In this document: one piece after another, positions 52,248-61,456 of the stretch
How positions within the stretch are numbered: position 1 is the stretch's first letter
Layout: every line of letters begins with the position of its first letter
Assembly: GCF_003201815.1 (NCBI RefSeq)
Contig: NZ_QJKB01000001.1
Span: 372,001 to 436,000 of the forward strand
Reading direction: 5' to 3'
Source: Undibacterium pigrum
Lineage (GTDB): Bacteria > Pseudomonadota > Gammaproteobacteria > Burkholderiales > Burkholderiaceae_D
DNA: 64,000 nucleotides
The notes under the pieces: model-generated
Databases searched by the model: none
The model's input: the letters and a program-made list of their open reading frames with translations, nothing else
Told to the model about the DNA's origin: nothing
Translations under genes and position numbers: made by a program

Positions 52248-53267
52248 TCAAGGCACGGATTGACTTGAGTTGCTTTGCCCTTGCGTAGTTGCACACGTTA
52301 CTGGCGGGAGTCCGAAGAGCGACAGGTAAGTGCTTTGTACATGCTGGGAGGCGACTTGATCGAACCACTGGTCTATCAAGGGCTTGTTGGTATCGACTGG
52401 GATCAGGGTTTTGGAGGTGTTCAGCGCGATGCTGCCGCTGGCTTGATTGGTTTGTGCGTAGACAGAGCCGTTCGCAGCTTCAGATACATCGATAGAATCC
52501 GCAATAAGTCCTATCCCTTCCTTGAGAGTGACCGTGACAGATTTGTAGGTGGTTTCTATACTGCTGGCCTCTGGTGCCGGGGAGTATAGTTCTTGCGCGG
52601 AACGCAGCGAATCAGAAGCCATAGGTACGAGATCAATCTCATTGTAGTAGCGCCATGAGTTGGGGAAGCTCTTGTCGTACGCGGCAGCAAAAGCCGTATT
52701 ACCAGCAGTGGGGGCGGCGAAAGTCAGTACGGGGAAAAGCGCAGGTGGCGCGATATTGTCTTGCTGGAACTGATACAACAGCCAGGGCGCAAATACCGTA
52801 GCGAGATTACCGCCCAGACTGTGTCCAACTACACCTATGGAGATATTGCTGCCTGTCGCATTGGCTGCCAGATACTGGTAAATCGTTTGTCCGGAGGTGT
52901 CGACAAGCTGGATCAGATCATTGAGACCGTCAGAAGAACCTCGCGAGACCATGGGCTGAGATGAGCTGGCGGGATAAGTCCAGGCGGTTTGCTCATAGAC
53001 ATTGAGATCTTGCTTGAACCAGTTATCAAAGGCTTGCCAGCTAAAGTTCAGTAATGAGCCGCGTATGGCCACCACATATTGCGAGCTGCCATTGTAGGCA
53101 ATGAAGGCAATATTGCCATTGATATCCGTAGTCGCTACCCAGACCGCGCTCCAGCCATTGCCCATATTACTCAGTGTCGTTGTCGGGTCTGTGCAGTATG
53201 CTGTTGCCGCAAGCGTCATTGCCAGGCCAGGATTGGGGGATGATGGATCACCTATGCTGTTACTCAT
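52248..53267 (-). CDS. Class 3 lipase family protein
   Basis: 339 aa, alpha/beta hydrolase of the lipase_3 family. YVVAIRGS forms the oxyanion region (~68-75), GHSLGG the nucleophile elbow (~148), Asp in NEIDLVP (~212) and a His near the C-terminus in ASQHVQSTYLSLFG (~310). No Sec signal peptide is visible, so it may be cytoplasmic or secreted by another route. It probably hydrolyses lipid or other esters; the substrate is unknown. Monocistronic, ending at the shared terminator. Confidence 0.85.
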   Translation of the reverse strand: MSNSIGDPSSPNPGLAMTLAATAYCTDPTTTLSNMGNGWSAVWVATTDINGNIAFIAYNGSSQYVVAIRGSLLNFSWQAFDNWFKQDLNVYEQTAWTYPASSSQPMVSRGSSDGLNDLIQLVDTSGQTIYQYLAANATGSNISIGVVGHSLGGNLATVFAPWLLYQFQQDNIAPPALFPVLTFAAPTAGNTAFAAAYDKSFPNSWRYYNEIDLVPMASDSLRSAQELYSPAPEASSIETTYKSVTVTLKEGIGLIADSIDVSEAANGSVYAQTNQASGSIALNTSKTLIPVDTNKPLIDQWFDQVASQHVQSTYLSLFGLPPVTCATTQGQSNSSQSVP

Positions 53268-53563
53268 ACTGTTTTTTCCTGGAAATGTGAATCGGATTGC
53301 TTCGCATGCGTTCGTTGGGTACGCAAATCACTATTGCTATTCAAGCAAAACTAAAATTTCAATTTGACAATTTAGTCGACAATGATTAAAAAGACAAACT
53401 TATTTGAATATTTGCATTTGGTTTTTTGCTGTCAATGACAGGCAAGTCGTACGCCTATAGCCACACTATGAGATAGTGTGGAACCTCTGCAATAATTAAT
53501 AGTCTAATAAGCTTGTAGTTGGATTTTCTGCGAGATGTAGGGCAGTGAATTCGAAATTTTCTA
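53268..53563. other. Intergenic region between lipase and patatin genes
   Basis: AT-rich stretch carrying the promoter side of the lipase gene. It has an imperfect inverted repeat CCACACTATGAGATAGTGTGG (53462-53482), a 9-bp stem hairpin. No gene seen. Confidence 0.4.
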
Positions 53564-53677
53564 GGACTTACACAAAATTGTCCCAGCAAGGCGTCAGCGA
53601 CGGCGACAGTACTTTAAGTACCGAATCTTGCCAAATGCAGGCGCTGCAACGCAGCTGGGGCGGTTTTGTGTAGGTCC
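53564..53677. mobile_element. MITE-like element with 24-bp imperfect terminal inverted repeats
   Basis: Left end GGACTTACACAAAATTGTCC... (53564-53587) matches the reverse complement of the right end ...CGGTTTTGTGTAGGTCC (53654-53677) at about 20 of 24 positions. The 114-bp element has a central palindrome GTACTTTAAGTAC and no coding capacity. It ends 22 bp before the patatin start codon, so it may form or alter that gene's promoter. Confidence 0.6.
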
Positions 53678-53699
53678 ATCAGTGAATCATGGAGTCTGG

Positions 53700-55445
53700 A
53701 TGTTGAATATACCCCCGATAAAAAATGCCTTTTTTGGCGCTTCGATCTGGGCAACGATGTTTTTGTCAGGCTGTGCTACTTTGCACATTGACGAAAGAAA
53801 TCCTCATATAAACCTTAAGGCAAGCAGCGCAGATACCAGCGTGCCGCGTGCGAATTACCCTTCCAGGCTGGGGTGTGCGAGCACTACAGTGGCGGAAAAT
53901 GACCCTTGTCTTCATCCCATGTTTGTTGGCGTGGCGATCTCTGGTGGTGGATTGCGGGCGGCAAATTTTGGTTTGGGGGTGATTGCGCAGTTACGCAATT
54001 TTGGTTTGTTTGATGAAGTCACGGCTTTGTCTTCAGTATCGGGCGGTTCACTGGCTGCGGCTGCAGTCAGCTTGAAGCCGCTGGAAAATGAAGCGGATTT
54101 TGACCTGATGTCAGCCCAGCTTCGCAAGGATTATTTAAGCTCATGGGTATACCGTTCAGCCAATCCTATGAATTTTGTGCCAACGCTGACCTCCGGCAAA
54201 AATGCCACCCGTATCCTGGCAGATGTATTTGATGCCGGAATTTATAAAGGGGCTGTCTATGGCGATTTGGGTGAACGCAAGCCAGGCAGGCCTTCCCTGT
54301 ATATCAATAGTTCTCATGCGCACCGCTTTGTCGGTGCGGATACCCTGACAACCAGAGGGCTTAATTCTTCTGAAGCGAGTTTGCAGGGCTTTACCTTTAC
54401 TGATGCCGCTTTTAAAGAAATTGGCTCTGATTTGAATCAGTTACGTGTCGCAGACGCAGTGGCAGCTTCTGCTGCCTACCCGGGTTTGTTTGTACCGCTG
54501 GCCCTGAAAAACTTCAATGCGGACAACGAGCTTTATCATCATTCGAGCCCCAAGTTTTTGCATTTGTACGATGCCGGTTCGTCTGATAATTTGGGTGTGG
54601 ATGCCCTGATCCGGGCTTATTCAGAAATCCTGGTGGGTACGCAGGACCTGTCCTGTCTGCTGATACTGGTTGATGCGCATGTTAACGACAGGGGAGATTT
54701 GAGCGGTTCTCTGGCCGATACCCGTAGCAGCATGATTGACTATGTCATCAGCCCATCCATTTACCGCGCATTTGATTCTTTGCTGGAGCAGCGCCGGGAA
54801 GGTCAACTGGATGTACTCGGTGTGCCATTGGCCAGTGACCAGTCATACAGATTCAATCCCAATGTCAATATCCCTTTAAAGAATTATGCTTATTCTGGCG
54901 TCGCGAAATCCGCGGCCGACGCGCGCCAGTTTGCTTCTGATGAAATTCCTGCCATTACAGTAGGCCGTTCCATCAATCACGCGAACTGTGCCGTCTGGCA
55001 TATAGGTCTGGATCGCTTGCTGGAATTGACAAGGAAGGGCAGCCCGCGCAAGCGCAATGCGTTCTTGCAGAAAAATGGCGCTGACGAGTACAGGGATGAA
55101 TCTCATCGCGACAACCAGCTCATTAAACTGGACAGATTTGTCAATTCCATCCAGACAAATTACAAGCTGGCCGTGAATGGGCCGGGGCGTTGTGAAGAGG
55201 CTCCCATACAAAATTCTCTTTTTGAATCAGCCCGTGTCTTGATGACGATGGATACAGATTCGAATAATAAACTGGTGACATGGCTGAAAGATCATCACCG
55301 GGAAAAGTTATCGCAAGATATCAGTAATTTACTGGCATCCAAAGCAGCGCAGGATCAGGAGAGTGTGATTAAAGTGCCGCGCTATTCTGTGCAAGAACCG
55401 ACTTCCTCACATCCTTTGGCGTCGTGGATTAATTGCGGTAAATAG
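53700..55445 (+). CDS. Patatin-like phospholipase lipoprotein
   Basis: 581 aa from the ATG at 53700 (GGAG upstream; the longer frame runs into the inverted-repeat element). Lipoprotein signal peptide with lipobox LSGC (Cys at about residue 25). Patatin motifs: oxyanion SGGGLRAANF (~82), nucleophile motif SSVSGGSL (~110), catalytic Asp in DAGSSDNLG (~295). The family hydrolyses acyl chains of phospholipids. As a lipoprotein it should sit on the outer or inner membrane facing the periplasm. Apparently monocistronic with a terminator after it. Confidence 0.88.
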   Translation: MLNIPPIKNAFFGASIWATMFLSGCATLHIDERNPHINLKASSADTSVPRANYPSRLGCASTTVAENDPCLHPMFVGVAISGGGLRAANFGLGVIAQLRNFGLFDEVTALSSVSGGSLAAAAVSLKPLENEADFDLMSAQLRKDYLSSWVYRSANPMNFVPTLTSGKNATRILADVFDAGIYKGAVYGDLGERKPGRPSLYINSSHAHRFVGADTLTTRGLNSSEASLQGFTFTDAAFKEIGSDLNQLRVADAVAASAAYPGLFVPLALKNFNADNELYHHSSPKFLHLYDAGSSDNLGVDALIRAYSEILVGTQDLSCLLILVDAHVNDRGDLSGSLADTRSSMIDYVISPSIYRAFDSLLEQRREGQLDVLGVPLASDQSYRFNPNVNIPLKNYAYSGVAKSAADARQFASDEIPAITVGRSINHANCAVWHIGLDRLLELTRKGSPRKRNAFLQKNGADEYRDESHRDNQLIKLDRFVNSIQTNYKLAVNGPGRCEEAPIQNSLFESARVLMTMDTDSNNKLVTWLKDHHREKLSQDISNLLASKAAQDQESVIKVPRYSVQEPTSSHPLASWINCGK

Positions 55446-55476
55446 CTGAAATGGATTTTTGAGGGCGGTTTACATG

Positions 55477-55503
55477 AAAAGACCTGAGCTGGCTCAGGTC
55501 TTT
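55477..55503. terminator. Terminator after the patatin gene
   Basis: AAAGACCTGAGC paired with GCTCAGGTCTTT around a 2-nt centre; symmetric, so it can serve both the patatin gene and the minus-strand gene ending at 55551. Confidence 0.75.
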
Positions 55504-55550
55504 GCATATGGTGAATCATATCGATGATCGCCTTGATGTAGTTTGCAAAA

Positions 55551-55784
55551 TCATGCGGCAATCTTGTGTTCGGCCCAGTGATAATCTATCGCCGCACTTG
55601 GCACACCGACAGAATTGGTATTTTCTGACGACATGCTGATGTGGCGTATATATTCTCCTGCGGCCTGTCTTTGTCTCAGATTGTCAGCGAATTTGAGGGC
55701 GGCAACCATGTCGCCGGTATCAAATTCCCTGCAGTGAGACATTTTTATTTGCTTGTGGATTTCTATCCAGAATACAGCAAACAT
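55551..55784 (-). CDS. Small conserved-type hypothetical protein
   Basis: 77 aa from the ATG at 55784, chosen for its strong GGGAGGT ribosome site; the open frame extends 20 codons further upstream. The start MFAVFWIEIHKQ, a DMVAALKFADNLR helix and a C-terminal YHWAEHK resemble small soluble beta-alpha proteins often annotated as hypothetical in Betaproteobacteria. Function unknown. Confidence 0.65.
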   Translation of the reverse strand: MFAVFWIEIHKQIKMSHCREFDTGDMVAALKFADNLRQRQAAGEYIRHISMSSENTNSVGVPSAAIDYHWAEHKIAA

Positions 55785-55862
55785 GTTTACCTCCCTTCCT
55801 TGGAATAAAAAATAGCTGGGGATTTTCCCCTGGCTTTTGCGCATCTTTGTATTTGGATACGC

Positions 55863-55987
55863 ATGATCAAATTAAGCTTGTGTACTGGCTTACTGGTGTT
55901 TCCGTGACCTTGTTGCTGGCCACGACCGCTTGCGCGGGTTTCACTACTGGGTCTGTGCTTATCATTGATAAAGCGACAGATGATTAA
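55863..55987 (+). pseudogene. Possible broken small lipoprotein (entericidin-like)
   Basis: The frame from ATG 55863 (MIKLSLCTGLLVF) stops after 14 codons, but the overlapping frame continues directly as VTLLLATTACAGFTTGSVL to a TAA at 55985-55987. Joined, the two read like a lipoprotein signal peptide and short mature part. Either the gene is frameshifted or translation begins at the GTG at 55880 (35 aa). A terminator follows at once. Weakly supported. Confidence 0.25.
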
Positions 55988-55989
55988 AC

Positions 55990-56026
55990 AAAAAGCCCGG
56001 AGCTTTTCAGGGCATCCGGGCTTTTC
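55990..56026. terminator. Hairpin terminator
   Basis: AAAAGCCCGG paired with CCGGGCTTTT around a 15-nt loop; A run before and T run after make it suitable for both strands, including the minus-strand gene 56052-56348. Confidence 0.75.
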
Positions 56027-56051
56027 AGCTTGAGGTGGGGAGGAGCTGTTC

Positions 56052-56348
56052 TTAATTTGCTCCTGCTACCTGAAGGGCTGACCTTCGGATGCGGTGATTG
56101 TGTTGAGGGTTAAACGTAAAATTAACTGTATTGGACTGCTCGTTACGGGTGTTCACATGTTTTGCGACTGTGCGAATAATGCCATCGCTATCATTGCGTT
56201 TGGATATCGTGCCAGCTACCGTTGCCAGTTTTGCTAGTGCATCACGATAGCCCAGTCCCGCCACTGCCTTGGCCGACAATGCTGACAGCAAGCCCTGTGC
56301 TGTTAAGCACATGTCTTGTTGTAGTTGTGGGAGCCAGGTAGTTTTCAC
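56052..56348 (-). CDS. Small hypothetical protein with GTG start
   Basis: 98 aa from GTG at 56348, chosen because AGGA lies 6 nt upstream; the frame from ATG 56483 has an implausible Phe/Cys-rich start. Helical N-terminal half (QQDMCLTAQGLLSALSAKAVAGL), polar C-terminal half. No known domain. Function unknown. Confidence 0.45.
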   Translation of the reverse strand: MKTTWLPQLQQDMCLTAQGLLSALSAKAVAGLGYRDALAKLATVAGTISKRNDSDGIIRTVAKHVNTRNEQSNTVNFTFNPQHNHRIRRSALQVAGAN

Positions 56349-56566
56349 GTATCGTCCTAAATAAAAAATGTCTAAAAGTCTTGCCAAAATCGATGAATTG
56401 ATCTTGCCACAGCTTTTAAAAAAAATCCAGCATGGCGTGAAGAAAATTCTATATTTCATGTTGTTTTTATGCGGCGACCGCAAAAATTGCTTATATCCTG
56501 TATCATCGCAGCCGTTGCTTGATGTTCATTCATCTCTATTAAAACCCCAGTAATATTAATTTCCCC

Positions 56567-56857
56567 ATGTCCGGACATAAAATAAAAGCCGAGCTCAGAA
56601 TTCGTGAGTTGATGGTTGAAAACAAGATTCGTTCGGTTTCTGCCTTGCACCGTCTGCTGATCGCCAGGCGAGTGACAGTTTCGCATTCTCAATTATTACG
56701 TATCGTCGATAACAAGGCAGAACACTGGAAAGTGGAATTTATCGAAGCCTTTGCTGAATTGTTTAATTGTTCTGTGCAAGAGCTGTTTCGTTTTGAAAGC
56801 GTGCCTGTCACTGACGTTGTACCTGAGGCTGCAACTGCTACGCCCGCTGCGGAATGA
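56567..56857 (+). CDS. Small Cro/C1-type helix-turn-helix regulator
   Basis: 96 aa. The order IRELMVENKIRSVSALHRLL, VTVSHSQLLRIVDNK, FIEAFAELFNCSVQELF matches the five-helix Cro/YozG-like HTH_26 fold, ending in the typical N-C-S-V-x-E-L-F. It has a short Ala/Pro/Thr-rich tail. Probably a DNA-binding regulator of unknown targets. No clear ribosome site before the ATG. Confidence 0.75.
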   Translation: MSGHKIKAELRIRELMVENKIRSVSALHRLLIARRVTVSHSQLLRIVDNKAEHWKVEFIEAFAELFNCSVQELFRFESVPVTDVVPEAATATPAAE

Positions 56858-57020
56858 CAGCTTGATTGCAGGTTTGATATAGCTCAAGCAGCAGTTCATG
56901 CAGCCGTCATAATTTTGCGCTATAGTATGTCTAGCTGCTGTACATACAACCGATATGTATGACGGTAGTGAGGTGTGCCTGGTTTGCATTCAAGCGAACT
57001 GGCCACCGTCCAGAATTAAG

Positions 57021-57058
57021 AAATGCGGGTGCTGTGCAAACAGTGCCCGCATTTTTAT
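57021..57058 (+). terminator. Hairpin terminator at the end of the AraC gene
   Basis: AAATGCGGG(T/G)-CTGT...ACAG-TGCCCGCATTT with TTTATTT on the plus-strand side; it abuts the stop of the minus-strand regulator gene and could end transcripts on either strand. Confidence 0.65.
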
Positions 57059-58107
57059 TTGTGCAGATGTTTTTCGCGGTATGCGCCTGGGCTGACGCCT
57101 GTCCATTCCTTGAATGCATGATTGAAGGCGCTTTGCTCCTGATAGCCTAACAGGAAGGCGATATCTGCCAGGCTGAAACCTGTTTGCTGCAAATAATCAA
57201 TGGCCATGTCTTTCCGGGTTTGATCCAGAATTTGCTGGAAGCTGATGCCTGCTTCGCTCAATTTACGTTGCAGAGTCCGCTGGCTCAGCAATAACTCTTG
57301 TGCGATCAAAGGCAATCTGGCCTGGTCTTGCGCCAAAGTATTACTGATAGCAGCCCTGACCTGGGCGACGATACCGCCATCTTGCTCGGCCTGCTGTTTT
57401 TGTTTGAGTAATTGTTCGGCATGATGTTGCAAGACAGGGTACATGCTGACATCGGCATTGGGCACAGGCCAGCTTAGCAAGGCTGTGGGGAAACGGGCGC
57501 AGTTGACCGTTGCATCGAAATGCACCTCCATACCAAAAAGGCGATGATGTTCGCTCAAATCATCTGGAGCCGCATGTCTGAAGTAAACCGGCGCATCAGG
57601 TAGTGTAGTGCCAGCAAACCAGTTGCCAAACACGCGTATGCCTGCGAATACGCTTTCAGCCAGATGCCTGCTGGCTTGTGGGAAATGACTATGCCACTGA
57701 TATTCGGTCATCGCATCATCAACTACCAATACAGAGCGGCCAAGGTCATGCGCCAGACCTTCATAGCGCATGGTTTGCTGGAAGGCCTGTTCAAAGTCCT
57801 TGCAGCTCATCAGTATCATGCCATACACATTGTAGGTGCCAAGTTTGACTCTTTCGCCTACATGCAAGCCAAAGTGCGGGTCTATGCTCAGTTCTGCGCC
57901 TGCATCAAGCAGGCTTATATAGTCCGCAGCAGCTATGCTTTCCTGCAGCCTGCTCAGGGTATCTTCAGCCATGCCAGCCATGATCGCCAGCGTGCGCAAA
58001 TTCAAACTACGTTCATTCGCCAGTTCAAGCAAAGGTTGCAGGTAGGCGGTAGCCACCCGCCCAGTGCTGTGCTTGCCTGCGACTGATCCTGTATGTGAAT
58101 TTGGCAT
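57055..58107 (-). CDS. AraC-family regulator with arabinose-binding-like N-terminus
   Basis: 350 aa. The N-terminal ~200 residues match the OruR/ArgR-type sensor domain of AraC regulators (e.g. ADYISLLDAGAELSIDPHFGLHVGE). The C-terminal part has the double HTH: LPLIAQELLLSQRTLQRKLSEAGISF and FSLADIAFLLGYQEQSAFNHAFKEWTG. It is divergently transcribed from the AGPS-like/GlpD/kinase operon with a 111-bp shared promoter region, and probably controls that operon in response to its substrate (inference). Confidence 0.88.
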   Translation of the reverse strand: MPNSHTGSVAGKHSTGRVATAYLQPLLELANERSLNLRTLAIMAGMAEDTLSRLQESIAAADYISLLDAGAELSIDPHFGLHVGERVKLGTYNVYGMILMSCKDFEQAFQQTMRYEGLAHDLGRSVLVVDDAMTEYQWHSHFPQASRHLAESVFAGIRVFGNWFAGTTLPDAPVYFRHAAPDDLSEHHRLFGMEVHFDATVNCARFPTALLSWPVPNADVSMYPVLQHHAEQLLKQKQQAEQDGGIVAQVRAAISNTLAQDQARLPLIAQELLLSQRTLQRKLSEAGISFQQILDQTRKDMAIDYLQQTGFSLADIAFLLGYQEQSAFNHAFKEWTGVSPGAYREKHLHK

Positions 58108-58218
58108 ATTAAAACAAGAACCTTGTCATGAAAGCGCAATACCTGAAGGTGACACTTGATTAAGCTAGAAGTTAATTATTGAGTATACCAAGCTCAGGCT
58201 TAATTCAGGGATAGAAAA

Positions 58219-59829
58219 ATGCGACGTTGGAATGGTTGGGGTGACGACAGTATTCATTATGCGATCAATGCAGATGCTCTGAGTTTTTTGCAGGCACGCA
58301 TAGGCCAGGGCTTGCCGCAGGCAGATGCAGCATTGGATCATGTATGCCAGCAAGTGCCAGAGAGCCGCTTGCCAGTACATCCTCTGGTGGATACAGATGC
58401 ATTGGGGCGTGTCAGGCATACTCTGGGGCAAAGCCTGCCAGACTGGCTCAAAATGCGCTTTGGCAAGATCAGTCATTTCCCCGATGGTGTGGCTTACCCA
58501 GAAAGTGCTGGCGACGTGCGCAGCTTGCTGGATTACGCCACTTTGCATAATATCGCCCTGATACCTTATGGCGGTGGTACCAGCGTGGTTGGGCATCTGG
58601 CCGTCACCGGGAGTGAGCAGCCTGTCTTGTCTGTCGATATGTCACGCATGTCGCAATTACTGAATCTGGACAAGGAAGCGCAACTGGCGACTTTTGGTGC
58701 GGGTGTCTTTGGCCCGGACCTGGAAGCGCAATTACGGGCCCACGGCTATACGCTGGGGCATTTTCCGCAGTCTTTTGAATATTCGACGCTGGGTGGCTGG
58801 GTGGTTACCCGTTCATCTGGTCAGCAGTCATTGCGCTATGGGCGTATAGAGCAATTACTGGCTGGTGCCAGGGTAGAGACACCTGCGGGGAGGCTGGACA
58901 TCCAGACTTTCCCGGCATCAGCTGCCGGGCTGGACTTGCGGGAGATGCTGCTGGGTTCAGAAGGGCGCATGGGCATAGTGACTGAAGTGACCGTACGCAT
59001 TACGGCTTTACCTGCATGTGAAGAATTTCATGCCGTGTTCTTTCCTGACTGGGATGCAGCGCAAACTGCTGTGAGGTCTATCGCCCAGGGCAAGCTCGGT
59101 TTATCGATGTTGCGACTTTCAAATGCCACTGAAACCCTGACCAGCCTGACGCTGGCAGGCCACAATAAGTTGATAGGCTTGCTGGAATCCTATTTGCGCC
59201 TGCGTGGCTGTGATGAGGGTAAATGCGTATTGCTCATCGGTGCCAGCGGCGAAAAATCCCAGGTGCGCCATGCCGTCAAATCTGCCTTGAAGATGACAGG
59301 CCAGCATCAAGGTGTGCACATAGGTAAAACCATGGGCGAAAAATGGAAGCAGGGGCGTTTCAGGAATGTGTACTTGCGCAATAGTGCCTGGCAGCAGGGT
59401 TATGCGATAGATACCGTAGAAACTGCCTGCGACTGGCCCAAAGTGAAGACCATGATGCTGAGCATGGAACAGGCTGGCCAGAATGCCATGGCAACAGAAA
59501 ATGAACAGGTGCATGCGTATACGCATTTGTCTCATTTATATGGACAGGGGGCCAGCGTTTACTCAACCTTTGTCTATCGCCTGACTGGTGATTATGAACA
59601 TGATTATGCACGCTGGCGCAGGCTCAAATCTGCAGTTTCTGCTGCCATCGTCGCCAATGGCGGCACCATAAGCCACCAGCATGGCGTGGGCAGTGACCAT
59701 GCGCCTTATCTGGAAGCTGAAAAAGGCAGCCTGGGAATATCAGGCATGCGTCATTTGTTCAAACACTTCGACCCGCAAGGCATCATGAATCCGGGCAAGC
59801 TGTTGCCTGTAGAAGATGTAAAGCAATGA
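58219..59829 (+). CDS. FAD-binding oxidase, alkylglycerone-phosphate-synthase-like
   Basis: 536 aa. VAO/PCMH-type flavoprotein: the FAD loop PYGGGTSVVGH (~114), a substrate domain, and a C-terminal SHQHGVGSDHAPYLEAEKG motif (~488) characteristic of AGPS-like proteins, which also share the RWNGWG opening. True AGPS makes ether lipid precursors; bacterial relatives include 2-hydroxyacid and sugar-acid dehydrogenases. With a GlpD-like enzyme and an FGGY kinase downstream it probably works on a glycerol-like or polyol-derived substrate (inference). Overlaps GlpD by 4 nt. Confidence 0.85.
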   Translation: MRRWNGWGDDSIHYAINADALSFLQARIGQGLPQADAALDHVCQQVPESRLPVHPLVDTDALGRVRHTLGQSLPDWLKMRFGKISHFPDGVAYPESAGDVRSLLDYATLHNIALIPYGGGTSVVGHLAVTGSEQPVLSVDMSRMSQLLNLDKEAQLATFGAGVFGPDLEAQLRAHGYTLGHFPQSFEYSTLGGWVVTRSSGQQSLRYGRIEQLLAGARVETPAGRLDIQTFPASAAGLDLREMLLGSEGRMGIVTEVTVRITALPACEEFHAVFFPDWDAAQTAVRSIAQGKLGLSMLRLSNATETLTSLTLAGHNKLIGLLESYLRLRGCDEGKCVLLIGASGEKSQVRHAVKSALKMTGQHQGVHIGKTMGEKWKQGRFRNVYLRNSAWQQGYAIDTVETACDWPKVKTMMLSMEQAGQNAMATENEQVHAYTHLSHLYGQGASVYSTFVYRLTGDYEHDYARWRRLKSAVSAAIVANGGTISHQHGVGSDHAPYLEAEKGSLGISGMRHLFKHFDPQGIMNPGKLLPVEDVKQ

Positions 59830-61445
59830 AAACAAGCAAATCACGTGCCGACTTGCTCAAGACGATTGCCGATGATGAGCAAGACTGGGACATCATCGTC
59901 ATCGGCGGCGGGATCACTGGCGCAGGTATATTGCTGGAAGCTGCAAGACGCGGCTTAAGGGTTTTGCTGGTCGAACAAAAAGATTTCGCCTGGGGTACAT
60001 CCAGCCGTTCATCCAAACTTGTGCACGGCGGCCTGCGCTATATAAAAGAGGGTAAATTTCTCCTGACGCGGGATTCTGTACGCGAAAGGCAGCAATTGAT
60101 GCAAGCTGCGGCGGGTCTGGTAGAGCCGCAGAGTTTTGCCTTTGCCGATTATCAGGGTCGCAAGCCCGGGCGCTGGATGTTTGCGATGGGTTTGGTCATC
60201 TATGACTTTCTCGCTGGTTTGCGTGGCAAGCATTATTTTTCTGCGCAAGACTTCCAGATGCTGGCACCGCATATACCTGCGACTGATTTGAAGGGCGGTT
60301 CCTGCTACCTGGATGCCAAGACTGATGATGCCCGTCTGGTGCTCAGAGTCTTGCAGGAGGCCAGTGCTGCTGGAGCCACTGCATTGAATTATCTTGCTGT
60401 AAAAAGTGTCACGTATGAAAACGAGCAGGCCAATGGCGTAGTTTTGCAAGACGCAGTAAGTATGCAGGAATACCAGGTCAAGGCCAAAGTCATCATCAGT
60501 GCAACGGGAGTCTGGGCTGACGGTCTGCGTCAGCAGCAAGGAGCAAGTGCAAGATTGCGCCCCCTGCGCGGCAGCCATTTGTTATTGCCGGCCTGGCGCT
60601 TGCCGGTGGCGCAGGCAGTGAGCCTGATGCACCCACGTGATGGCCGCCCTGTCTTTGTCTACCCTTGGGAGGGTGTCAGCCTTGTAGGGACGACAGATGT
60701 GGATCATGGCTCTGACCTGCAACAGGAAACTGCAATCACAGCAGATGAAGTCGCTTATCTGATGGAAGCGATGGACTTCCAGTTCCCGCAATTACAACTC
60801 AGGCTCGATGACATCATCGCCAGCTATGCAGGCATACGGCCTGTGATTGATACCGGCAAGGCCGATCCATCCAAGGAAGGACGTGATCATGCCATCTGGC
60901 TGGAAAAAGGCTTATTGACAGTCACAGGCGGCAAGTTGACGACTTTCAGATTGATTGCGCAAGATGCGTTAAAACACATTGCTCATTTATTTCCTGGTCA
61001 TCAAGCTGATCGTCAAGCGCGCAGCTTGTTTACTCCGGCTTCACATTTACAGGAAAAACAGCTTAATCATGCGCAAGCTTTGCGGCTGCAAGGCCACTAC
61101 GGTGAGTTTGCTACTGAGCTCGTAAAGATAGCCCAGACCGGTGAACTAGATACCATACCAGGCACATTAACCATGTGGGTAGAACTGCGCTGGGCAGCAC
61201 GGCATGAAGCGGTAGAGCACCTGCAAGACTTGATGCTGCGCAGGACACGCCTCGGCTTACTGCTAAAGCAGGGAGGTTTAGCCTTGTTACCTCGCATACG
61301 GATAATTTGTCAGTCTGAATTGGCATGGGATAACGAGCGATGGGAAAATGAACAGTCTGCCTATCTGCAATTGTGGAACAGGTATTATGCTTTGCCAGGC
61401 AAGAGTAGTATTCCTGAGTGGCGAAATCAGCGACAGCCTAGATAA
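59826..61445 (+). CDS. FAD-dependent glycerol-3-phosphate dehydrogenase family (GlpD-like)
   Basis: 539 aa. The FAD-binding IIVIGGGITGAGILLEAARRG (~20), TSSRSSKLVHGGLRYI (~58), a later VYPWEGVSLVGTTDVDH (~278) and VTGGKLTTFRLIAQDAL (~365) are the standard GlpD/GlpA signatures. It oxidises glycerol-3-phosphate or a close analogue to the keto form, passing electrons to quinone at the inner membrane. Note that it sits with an AGPS-like oxidase, not with the usual glpF/glpK pair, so its in vivo substrate may differ. Confidence 0.88.
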   Translation: MKTSKSRADLLKTIADDEQDWDIIVIGGGITGAGILLEAARRGLRVLLVEQKDFAWGTSSRSSKLVHGGLRYIKEGKFLLTRDSVRERQQLMQAAAGLVEPQSFAFADYQGRKPGRWMFAMGLVIYDFLAGLRGKHYFSAQDFQMLAPHIPATDLKGGSCYLDAKTDDARLVLRVLQEASAAGATALNYLAVKSVTYENEQANGVVLQDAVSMQEYQVKAKVIISATGVWADGLRQQQGASARLRPLRGSHLLLPAWRLPVAQAVSLMHPRDGRPVFVYPWEGVSLVGTTDVDHGSDLQQETAITADEVAYLMEAMDFQFPQLQLRLDDIIASYAGIRPVIDTGKADPSKEGRDHAIWLEKGLLTVTGGKLTTFRLIAQDALKHIAHLFPGHQADRQARSLFTPASHLQEKQLNHAQALRLQGHYGEFATELVKIAQTGELDTIPGTLTMWVELRWAARHEAVEHLQDLMLRRTRLGLLLKQGGLALLPRIRIICQSELAWDNERWENEQSAYLQLWNRYYALPGKSSIPEWRNQRQPR

Positions 61446-61456
61446 GATCAAAAATC

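Noticed and set aside
54000..54060. Loss of the patatin active site (SSVSG in place of GxSxG)
   Set aside because: The SSVSGGS form is common in large bacterial patatin-like lipoproteins and the oxyanion glycines and Asp are intact.
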